DNA of 17,164 bases, taken from positions 1 through 17,164 of the forward strand of contig JACRCJ010000082.1 in NCBI GenBank assembly GCA_016219075.1. Direction: 5' to 3'. This stretch comes from Deltaproteobacteria bacterium (GTDB lineage: Bacteria; Desulfobacterota; GWC2-55-46). The notes beneath the pieces are model-generated. The model saw nothing but the letters and a program-made list of their open reading frames with translations. It did not search any database and had not been told where the DNA came from. The translations under genes and the position numbers were made by a program. Shown here piece after piece: positions 1-5,777 of the stretch (its first letter is position 1; each line of letters begins with the position of its first letter).

Positions 1-237
1 GTCAAACTCAAGCAGTGGGACAGTTCGCCGTGCAGGTCGTGCCACAAGAACCCAAGGCCTTTCGCCGGGAGAGGTAAAGAGGAGCACCAGAAGTTGCAGA
101 CAGGGAAGTTCACCTGCATAGACTGCCACCAGAACCTTGTGCACAAAAGGACCCCGGTCGAGAATATCGGGGATGGCATGAAACAGGGCAAGATCGTCGA
201 GGCTCAGGGCGGCTATCTGGACATGCAGGCTCATTAA
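1..237 (+). CDS. NapC/NirT-type multihaem cytochrome c, C-terminal part
   Basis: The reading frame is open from the first base and ends at TAA (235-237), so only the last 78 residues are present. Two haem-binding CxxCH motifs are visible, CRSCH and CIDCH; the second sits in the context FTCIDCHQNLVHKR, which resembles the conserved C-terminal haem region of NapC/NirT/NrfH/CymA-type membrane-anchored quinol dehydrogenases (TCIDCHKGIAH in known members). Family members pass electrons from the quinol pool to periplasmic reductases. The membrane anchor and remaining haems would lie upstream of the window. The tail after the last haem is polar and has no transmembrane stretch. Family assignment is good at the level of multihaem c-type cytochrome; the particular partner (nitrate, nitrite or other reductase) cannot be told from this fragment. 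Confidence 0.8.
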   Translation, partial: VKLKQWDSSPCRSCHKNPRPFAGRGKEEHQKLQTGKFTCIDCHQNLVHKRTPVENIGDGMKQGKIVEAQGGYLDMQAH

Positions 238-255
238 TGAACCCTTCCTGGGATC

Positions 256-273
256 AAAACCTCTGGGTTTTTT
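256..273 (+). terminator. Weak terminator-like hairpin after the cytochrome gene
   Basis: AAAACC (256-261) pairs with GGTTTT (266-271) around a 4-nt loop, and two more Ts follow. The stem is short and A/T-rich and lies 18 bp after the cytochrome stop codon. It may be a weak intrinsic terminator; a chance hairpin is equally possible. Confidence 0.3.
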
Positions 274-300
274 GAATGTTAAAATAAATAATTTTATTTT
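272..300 (+). promoter_or_regulatory. Possible sigma-70-like promoter for the RAM-domain gene
   Basis: This short stretch is far richer in A+T than the surrounding coding DNA. TTGAAT (272-277) and TATTTT (295-300) are spaced by 17 bp, an acceptable -35/-10 arrangement about 80 bp before the start codon at 379. Because the region is A/T-rich, such matches arise easily by chance. Confidence 0.3.
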
Positions 301-366
301 ATCAATAGATACCTGAATATATTGAGAGCTTGTCTTAATTTATTGGCAAACCCTTTCAAGTTTTTC

Positions 367-373
367 AAGGAGG
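367..373 (+). promoter_or_regulatory. Strong ribosome binding site fixing the RAM-gene start
   Basis: AAGGAGG ends 5 nt before the ATG at 379. It decides the start in favour of 379 over the upstream in-frame codon at 322, which would add 19 residues with no family support. Confidence 0.85.
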
Positions 374-378
374 CCCGT

Positions 379-612
379 ATGTCAGTCGAAGCTTATGTTT
401 TTATCGAGTGCGAGCACGCGAAGTCGAGGGAGGTCATGAATGATCTGCTGAAGATCGGCGGGGTCAAGGAGGTCAGGATCGTCACCGGGCCGTATGACGT
501 GATAGCGCTTGTGGCCGCGTCTAATTTCAAGGTCCTCGGTGATGTGGTTATAAGTAAGATCCAGGCGGTCAAGTCCGTAAAACGGACCCTGACCAATGTG
601 ATTATAGAGTAG
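379..612 (+). CDS. Stand-alone Lrp/AsnC ligand-binding (RAM) domain protein
   Basis: This 77-aa protein consists only of the effector-binding ferredoxin-like domain (RAM/AsnC_trans_reg) of Lrp/AsnC regulators. Diagnostic stretches are the N-terminal AYVFIEC strand, IGGVKEVRIVTGPYDVIALV in the middle (the VTGPYD motif is typical of the family) and the C-terminal VKSVKRTLTNVIIE. There is no helix-turn-helix, so it cannot bind DNA as classical Lrp does. Stand-alone RAM proteins form oligomers that bind amino acids or related small molecules; the ligand here is unknown. The start at 379 is set by a perfect Shine-Dalgarno. The gene lies after the cytochrome gene on the same strand, with a 141-bp A/T-rich gap that may hold its own promoter. 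The stop TAG is followed by the dif-bearing gap. Confidence 0.88.
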   Translation: MSVEAYVFIECEHAKSREVMNDLLKIGGVKEVRIVTGPYDVIALVAASNFKVLGDVVISKIQAVKSVKRTLTNVIIE

Positions 613-773
613 GGCCTTCTCCTGTTAAGCATCGCATATTGTGTAGACTTTACCCTCATAAAAACTACAAGAAAACTATAAGGTATTCACGTAAACCATT
701 CGGAAAGACTGCCGAAATTCAACTGGCGCCTTTCCTGAGGGGCCTCTTTTCAAGACCACCGGAAACCAAACTT

Positions 774-801
774 ATGTCGCATAATGGATATTATGTCAAA
801 T
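774..801 (+). other. dif: Candidate chromosomal dif site (Xer recombination site)
   Basis: The site has the XerC/XerD layout of two 11-bp arms around a 6-bp centre: left arm ATGTCGCATAA (774-784), centre TGGATA (785-790), right arm TTATGTCAAAT (791-801). Compared from memory with the E. coli dif site (left arm GGTGCGCATAA, centre TGTATA, right arm TTATGTTAAAT), 22 of 28 positions agree, including the seven inner bases of the left arm and 10 of 11 in the XerD arm. The arms are inverted repeats of each other at 8 of 11 positions, with the inner CATAA/TTATG perfect. It lies 62 bp from the xerD stop codon in a non-coding convergent gap. A chance match this good within one gap beside the recombinase gene is very unlikely; function is inferred. 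Confidence 0.87.
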
Positions 802-809
802 TAGATAAG

Positions 810-840
810 GGGGCCGTCATGGGTACTTCCCGGCCCTTTT
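810..840 (+). terminator. Hairpin with T-run between dif and xerD
   Basis: GGGCC (811-815) pairs with GGCCC (832-836), an inner GGG (821-823) can pair with CCC (829-831), and TTTT (837-840) follows on the + strand. This would end rightward transcripts from the cytochrome/RAM side before they enter xerD antisense. On the minus strand the same hairpin stands 24 nt after the xerD stop, but lacks a clear T-run. It lies between dif and xerD. Confidence 0.5.
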
Positions 841-863
841 CCTCAAGTTGTCTGGCAGCACTC

Positions 864-1760
864 TCACCCCCTCGGGTGCTTCTTCTTGTGGAGGTTTTTG
901 AGCCTCTCGTTCGTTATGTGGGTGTAGATCTGGGTGGATGAGATGTCGGCGTGGCCGAGCATCATCTGGACCATCCTTAAGTCAGCGCCTCTCTCAAGAA
1001 GGTGTGTCGCGAAGGAATGGCGGATGATGTGAGGCTTTATCTTCTTTCTGTCTATCCCGGCCCGCAGCGCCGAGTTCTTGATGATGACCCAGAAGTTCTG
1101 GCGCGTCATCCCTGTGCCCCTTCCTGTGACGAAAAGGAACCTGTTCTGCTTTCCCTTGAGGAACGCTCCGCGCGCCTCATCCATGTACCTTTTGAGCCAG
1201 ACCATGGCGGACTCGCCGAGCGGCACAAGCCTCTCTTTTGAGCCCTTGCCGAAGGCCGTCAAATACCCGCCCTGAAGGTTTATGTCGTTGAGTTTTAAAG
1301 ATACGAGCTCAGAGACCCTCAGGCCCGTGGCGTAGAGCGTTTCCAGCATGGCTTTGTCCCTGAGCCCGTGTATTCCTTCGGTTTTTGGCGCTTCGAGGAG
1401 CTTTTCCACCTCCTCGAAGGTCAAAAACTCAGGCAGCCTCCGCTGCATCCTCGGGATATCGACATCCGAACACGGAGAACTACTGATACGCCCCTCTTTA
1501 AGGAGGTACTTGTAAAAACCTCTCAGGGCGATAAGGCCCCTTGTGTAGGACCTGACGGCGTGCCCCGATTCCTTTTCACTCTTCAGGTATCCTGATATCT
1601 CTTTCGAGGCGGCGGTCAGGAGGTCATGGCCCCTCTCAGAGAGCCAGGCGTTATACTTTGAAAGGTCTCTCCCGTACGAGAGGGCCGTGTTCTTCGCAAG
1701 CCCCCTCTCCACTATTATGTGGTCGAGGAACTCTTGAATGAGGTGTGAGCCGTTATCCAT
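864..1760 (-). CDS. xerD: Tyrosine site-specific recombinase XerD
   Basis: The protein has 298 residues, the usual XerD length. An N-terminal SAM-like core-binding domain (about 5-90) begins with the typical FLDHIIVERGLAKNT, and the catalytic domain covers about 110-290. All six active-site residues are visible: R148 (ATGLRVSEL), K172 (GKGSKERLVP), H244 and R247 (HIIRH), H270 (LGHADISSTQ) and nucleophile Y279 (IYTH). The C-terminal stretch GADLRMVQMMLGHADISSTQ and the ending HPRG look like XerD rather than XerC. XerD acts with XerC and FtsK at dif to resolve chromosome dimers. The ATG at 1760 is chosen because an in-frame extension to 1814 is repeat-derived. There is no strong Shine-Dalgarno. 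The gene is last in the glnD-side cluster and points toward dif, 62 bp past its stop. Confidence 0.95.
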   Translation of the reverse strand: MDNGSHLIQEFLDHIIVERGLAKNTALSYGRDLSKYNAWLSERGHDLLTAASKEISGYLKSEKESGHAVRSYTRGLIALRGFYKYLLKEGRISSSPCSDVDIPRMQRRLPEFLTFEEVEKLLEAPKTEGIHGLRDKAMLETLYATGLRVSELVSLKLNDINLQGGYLTAFGKGSKERLVPLGESAMVWLKRYMDEARGAFLKGKQNRFLFVTGRGTGMTRQNFWVIIKNSALRAGIDRKKIKPHIIRHSFATHLLERGADLRMVQMMLGHADISSTQIYTHITNERLKNLHKKKHPRG

Positions 1761-1763
1761 TTC

Positions 1764-1868
1764 TTTAATCCCCTGTCGGGGTTTAATTAAGCGCGGCTTG
1801 CCGCAGAGGCTCACTAACTATATTTCCTTCGAATACCCCGAAGAATTGCGGCGGGGCGGTTTATTACG
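1764..1868 (-). repeat. Three-hairpin intergenic repeat, copy A
   Basis: About 105 bp shared at roughly 80-85% identity with copy B (15597-15700), in the same orientation. Three stem-loops follow one another: CCCC/GGGG around TGTC (1770-1781), GCGGC/GCCGC around TT (1793-1804), and CCCCG/CGGGG around about 11 nt (1836-1856). The first two stems and the unpaired TTTAAT flanks are identical between copies; differences cluster in loops and linkers. It fills most of the 144-bp gap between glnD and xerD. The frame shared by both copies encodes the peptide SLCGKPR-IKPRQGIK, which is repeat-derived and not a gene product. Confidence 0.85.
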
Positions 1869-1904
1869 CTGCCTCGCCCCTGTCTCCCGGGAGCCGCCTT
1901 TGCG

Positions 1905-4562
1905 TCAGTTAGCCGGGTTACTCACTATTTCCTTTTCGGTCAGGACATTGTAGACCGTATCTACTATCTCTTTGAGCTTCTCCTTGTAGTAGATCTTCTG
2001 GCCGAAGATGTCCTTGACATAGAAGATGTCCGCGGCTTCGTCTCCCTTGGTGGATATCTTTGAGACGAATATGTAGAGGCCGAGTTTGGAGAGCGTGCTC
2101 GTTATGTCGTACAGGAGCCCGATCCTGTTCTGCGTGTGGATGTCGATGACGGTATACGCCTCCGACACATCGTTGTCTATCTGGACAATCGTGCGGACGA
2201 TCGGCCTGGGTTTGCTGTCGAGGATCGACGGTTTTCTCTTTCCGACCAGAGACGCCACCTTTGTCTTTCCGGTTATTACGCCCGCAAGGTCGGCCTCGAT
2301 CTTCTTAAGCTTAGACTCGTCCGTTATGTATTCTCCGATGTGGCTGTTGACCTGAAGGATATCGAGGACCACCCCGTTTTTGAGGGTGTTTATCTGGGCG
2401 CCGAGGATGTTCACGGCGTTTGCGGCCATTACGCCGGTTATCATGGAAAATAACCCGTGCATGTCGTGCGTGCAGATGATGAGCTCGGTGTACTCCCTGA
2501 AGGTGTCCTGCCTTACGGTCATGACGTACGGCTTTCCGCCGAAACCTTTCAGTATCTTTATGTGGTCGGCGATCGTGTCCGGGCTGTTCGACAAAAAGTA
2601 CCTGTGGGGCAATAGCTCAAAGTAGTCCTCGACGGTCGAGCGCTCCACCCCTTCGGGCCTCAATATCTCCGCCACCCGCTCCTTTATCCTCTGGTACTTT
2701 ACCTCGGCCTCTTCGACCTCGAAGGTCCCCCTTTCAAGGACCGTCAACGCCTTGAAGTAAAGCTCCTGAAAGAGCGTGCCCTTCCACTGGTTCCAGACAT
2801 CCGGGCCCACGGCCCTGACATCCGCGAAGGTCAGGAGGTACAGAAGGCTCAGGCGCTCGATGTCCCCGACCCTTTTGGCGAATTCGATTATGAGCTTTTC
2901 GTCGTGCAGGTCCCTGTACTGGGCGGTGTCCGCGAGGAGCAGGTGGTTTTTGACGAGGAACTTGAGGAGGTTCGTGTCGTCCTCCGAGAGGTTCAGCCTC
3001 CGGCATATCTCCGGGACTATGCCCGCGCCTTTCTCCGCGTGCCCTTTGCCGTGCGCCTTTCCGATGTCGTGGAAGAGGACGGCGAGTATCAGTATCTCCG
3101 GGTTGGGTATCTCCTCGAAGATGGTCGACTGGAGCGAGAAGTCGGGCTTGTACTCGCCCCTCAGCCGCTCGATCTCGCGTACCGCGAAGAGCGTGTGCGC
3201 GTCCACGGTGTAGACATGGTAGAGGTCGTGCTGGACCCTGCAGGCAATGTCGGCGAACTCGGGGATGTATTTGTCGAGGAACTTGAGCCTGTGCATCTCA
3301 CAGAGCGTCCGGTAGACGTTTTTCCCCTTGAGTATCTTGAGGAACGACTCCGACACATCCCTCGACGTCCTGAACTCGTCCCCTGCGGTCTCAAGGTAGG
3401 CAAGCACCAGGTCCACGGTCCCCTGGTCTATTTCCACATCGAAGGCCTGCGAGTACTCGAACGCCTTCATGGCCGAGGACGGGTCTTTGACGAAAGCCTC
3501 CTTGTCGGCTACGGCAAGCACCCCGCCCACTACCGAGTAGTTCTTGTCAACGCGTACTTTTTTCTTCGGCCATGAAAAAGCGCCCTTCTCGTCCCTGTGG
3601 ATGGTCCTTGAGAGTATCAGGTTCGAGTACCGGAATATGTTCGAGGCGTGCCTGTAGTACTGCTGCATGAAGGCCTCTACGGCCAGCGCCTTCTCGGTGT
3701 TCTTGAATCCCAGGAGCCTGGCTATCCGCTCCTGATGGTCGAAGGTCAGCTGGTCGGCCTTCCTGTTCGATTCGTAGTGGAGTTCGTTACGCACCCAGAG
3801 CAGGAAGTCGAGCGATTCGGCGAGCGTGTCGTAGTCGCTCCTTGATATGAGCCCGAGTTTGCGCGGGTCGGCCTCGAAGGTGTTTTTCGCCTTTATGGCC
3901 CAGATGGCGGTATGCAGGTCCCTAAGACCCCCCTCGCCTTCCTTCACATTGGGTTCCAGTATGTAGACCGAGCCGCCGAAACGGTGGTGCCTCTGGCGGG
4001 TCTCCTCCACCTTGTCGTTTATGAAAGCGGGCGTGCGCCCCTTGTTGAAGAGGTTCTTCCTGACGCTCGTCTTCAGGCGTTCATAGAGATTTTCGTCGCC
4101 GAGAAGAAACCTCAGGTCGAGCAGGGCCGTCATCGTCTTGAGGTCGTCTTTGGCGAGGTCGACGCACTCGGCCACTGACCTGATGCTGAAACCGAGGTCC
4201 AGGCCCGTGTCCCAGAGGACATAGAGGATCTGCTGCGTGAAGTCCTCGATGGCGGGAGTGAGCTTCCTGTCGTAAAGGAGCATCAGGTCGATGTCGGAGC
4301 GGATGTTGAGCTCCCCCCTGCCGTACCCGCCGAGGGCCACCAACGCGGTCTTCTCCGCGCCCTTGATCTCCTCGGACTTGCAGGTGAAAAGCGCTTTCAG
4401 TATGTCGTCGACAAGTTGGGCGTAGGACCTGCAGACCCCGGCTCCGCGCTTTTCGTCGAGGTGCTCGCGGCGAAGCTCCCCCTCCCCTTTCGAGAGGAAA
4501 CCCTTGATGGCCGGGGTTGCGGCTGGTGAAGACCTCAAGGAGTCGAGTATCGTCTTATACAT
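1905..4562 (-). CDS. glnD: Bifunctional PII uridylyltransferase/uridylyl-removing enzyme GlnD
   Basis: GlnD senses glutamine and adds or removes UMP on PII proteins, controlling nitrogen assimilation. At 885 aa it matches the usual family length. An N-terminal nucleotidyltransferase domain carries GGYGRGELNIRSDIDLML (about 78-95) with metal-binding D90 and D92, followed by the GlnD-specific EPNVKEGEGGLRDLHT (about 202-217). A central HD domain has FHDIGKAHGKGHAEKGA (about 496-512). Two C-terminal ACT domains follow: HDMHGLFSMITGVMAANAVN near 698-717 and TQNRIGLLYDITSTLSKLGL near 809-828. All catalytic motifs appear intact. The ATG at 4562 is preceded by a modest GGTGG Shine-Dalgarno about 6 nt upstream. 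The gene starts 12 bp after the amidase stop, so it is probably co-transcribed with mutS and the amidase. A PII gene (glnB/glnK) is not in the window. Confidence 0.96.
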   Translation of the reverse strand: MYKTILDSLRSSPAATPAIKGFLSKGEGELRREHLDEKRGAGVCRSYAQLVDDILKALFTCKSEEIKGAEKTALVALGGYGRGELNIRSDIDLMLLYDRKLTPAIEDFTQQILYVLWDTGLDLGFSIRSVAECVDLAKDDLKTMTALLDLRFLLGDENLYERLKTSVRKNLFNKGRTPAFINDKVEETRQRHHRFGGSVYILEPNVKEGEGGLRDLHTAIWAIKAKNTFEADPRKLGLISRSDYDTLAESLDFLLWVRNELHYESNRKADQLTFDHQERIARLLGFKNTEKALAVEAFMQQYYRHASNIFRYSNLILSRTIHRDEKGAFSWPKKKVRVDKNYSVVGGVLAVADKEAFVKDPSSAMKAFEYSQAFDVEIDQGTVDLVLAYLETAGDEFRTSRDVSESFLKILKGKNVYRTLCEMHRLKFLDKYIPEFADIACRVQHDLYHVYTVDAHTLFAVREIERLRGEYKPDFSLQSTIFEEIPNPEILILAVLFHDIGKAHGKGHAEKGAGIVPEICRRLNLSEDDTNLLKFLVKNHLLLADTAQYRDLHDEKLIIEFAKRVGDIERLSLLYLLTFADVRAVGPDVWNQWKGTLFQELYFKALTVLERGTFEVEEAEVKYQRIKERVAEILRPEGVERSTVEDYFELLPHRYFLSNSPDTIADHIKILKGFGGKPYVMTVRQDTFREYTELIICTHDMHGLFSMITGVMAANAVNILGAQINTLKNGVVLDILQVNSHIGEYITDESKLKKIEADLAGVITGKTKVASLVGKRKPSILDSKPRPIVRTIVQIDNDVSEAYTVIDIHTQNRIGLLYDITSTLSKLGLYIFVSKISTKGDEAADIFYVKDIFGQKIYYKEKLKEIVDTVYNVLTEKEIVSNPAN
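4480..4487 (-). other. KOPS-like octamer pointing toward dif
   Basis: GGGGAGGG on the minus strand fits the E. coli FtsK-orienting consensus GGGNAGGG and is directed toward the dif candidate. It is inside glnD. Roughly two such matches are expected by chance over both strands of this window, and KOPS sequence in this lineage is unknown. Confidence 0.25.
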
Positions 4563-4574
4563 CTTCGTCCACCA

Positions 4575-5777
4575 TTATACCGCTCCGGTTCCGTTGATAT
4601 AATCCAGCAGCCCTTTAGAGATGCCCTCGATTATCTCGTCCAGATAGCGGTCGTCCCGAAGGAGTTTTTCCTCCTGCGGGTTGCTTATGTAGGAGACCTC
4701 CACGAGTATGGACGGCATCTTCGTACCCACGAGGACATAGAAGGGGGCGCCCTTTACGCCGTTGCTCCTGGTGTTGAACTTCTCCCTGAGGTTCTTTGCC
4801 ACCCGTTCCTGGACGGCCGAGGCGAGCCTCACTGAGTCGTTTGTCTTGGCGGTCTTTATGAGGTCGTTCAATATGAACTCAAGGTCGCTTACGGACCTCC
4901 TGGAGGTCGCGTTCTCTCTCGCGGCAAGCCTCCTGGACTCCTCGTCGTTGGAGATGTTCAGAGTGTAAGTCTCCACCCCGGAGGCGGCCTTCCTGGTGCT
5001 CGCGTTTATGTGTATCGAGACGAAGAGGTCGGCGTCCTGGCTGTTCGCTATGGCGGTTCGCTCCTCAAGCGGGATAAAGACATCGGTTTCGCGCGTCATC
5101 ACTATCTTTTGAACGTCAGGGCGGAGTTTCTCTCTGAGCATCTTCGAGAGCTTGAGAGTGACGTCTTTTTCCCTGAGCCCTCCCCTGCCTATCGCTCCCG
5201 GGTCTTTGCCTCCGTGCCCGGGGTCGATGACGATCTTTCTGACCTTGAGCCCGAGCTGCTGGGATAGCGTGGGGCCCGGAAGCGCATCCCTGTTCTCCGG
5301 CGGCCCCGGTTCCCTGACAGCGGGCCTGTCTTCGTTCCCGGCCTTCGTGCCGGTCACATCTATTATTATCCTGTACGGGTCGCTTAACGGGAAGACCTTG
5401 TAGTCCTCGATGGATTCGATGTCGAGCACCACCCGGACGGTGTCTTTGTCGTACTGGCCGACCCGGGCCTTTTTCAGAAGCCCGTCGTTTATCGGGACCG
5501 ACTTGTCGAGTCCAGCCGAGGTCCGGGCGCCGGTGATGTCGATAAGGAGGCGTCTGAACGGGACATTTATCGAAGGGTCTTTCTTCAGAAGATGCGTTGA
5601 GAAGACGGCCTTCCTGTCGAGGTTTACTACGACCCTCGTGTAGTTCGGGTTGGACCAGTGCTTTATCCCGGTGACCCTGGAGGCCGTCCGCGCCGAAGCG
5701 GAACCGGGCAAAAGAGAGAGGACGAGGAGCGCCGGCAACAGGACGGCTGACCAGTTTAAGAGCTTGAAGTATTTCAA
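4575..5777 (-). CDS. Periplasmic N-acetylmuramoyl-L-alanine amidase (AMIN + Amidase_3)
   Basis: This 400-aa zinc enzyme would cleave the amide bond between MurNAc and the stem peptide, splitting septal peptidoglycan at division. Residues 1-29 form a Sec signal peptide (KYFK, hydrophobic AVLLPALLVLSLL, then SASA). An AMIN localisation domain spans about 33-143, followed by a Pro/Gly-rich linker (about 144-175) and an Amidase_3 catalytic domain (about 180-395). Zinc ligands H188 (DPGHGG), E203 (LREKDV) and H256 (SIHINAS) and catalytic E360 (ILVEVSYISN) are all present. It is of the AmiC type, without LysM repeats. The start ATG overlaps the mutS stop by 4 bp (ATGA), showing translational coupling. 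Its presence between mutS and glnD follows the conserved deltaproteobacterial order rather than a functional pathway. Confidence 0.95.
   Translation of the reverse strand: MKYFKLLNWSAVLLPALLVLSLLPGSASARTASRVTGIKHWSNPNYTRVVVNLDRKAVFSTHLLKKDPSINVPFRRLLIDITGARTSAGLDKSVPINDGLLKKARVGQYDKDTVRVVLDIESIEDYKVFPLSDPYRIIIDVTGTKAGNEDRPAVREPGPPENRDALPGPTLSQQLGLKVRKIVIDPGHGGKDPGAIGRGGLREKDVTLKLSKMLREKLRPDVQKIVMTRETDVFIPLEERTAIANSQDADLFVSIHINASTRKAASGVETYTLNISNDEESRRLAARENATSRRSVSDLEFILNDLIKTAKTNDSVRLASAVQERVAKNLREKFNTRSNGVKGAPFYVLVGTKMPSILVEVSYISNPQEEKLLRDDRYLDEIIEGISKGLLDYINGTGAV
5178..5185 (-). other. Second KOPS-like octamer pointing toward dif
   Basis: GGGGAGGG on the minus strand, inside the amidase gene, has the same orientation as the one at 4480-4487. 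I found no GGGNAGGG on the opposite strand to the right of dif, but two sites are too few to be significant. Confidence 0.25.

Noticed and set aside
322..378. N-terminal extension of the RAM-domain protein
   Set aside because: The 19 extra residues have no family match, and the perfect AAGGAGG before the ATG at 379 fixes the start.
1881..1894. CTCCCGGGAG palindrome as a glnD terminator
   Set aside because: It lacks a loop and has no T-run on the minus strand, so it does not look like an intrinsic terminator.
1908..1935. Similarity of the glnD 3' end to the repeat linker (both contain CACTA...TTTCCTT)
   Set aside because: The match is short and gapped, and it codes for the normal GlnD C-terminus; likely coincidence.
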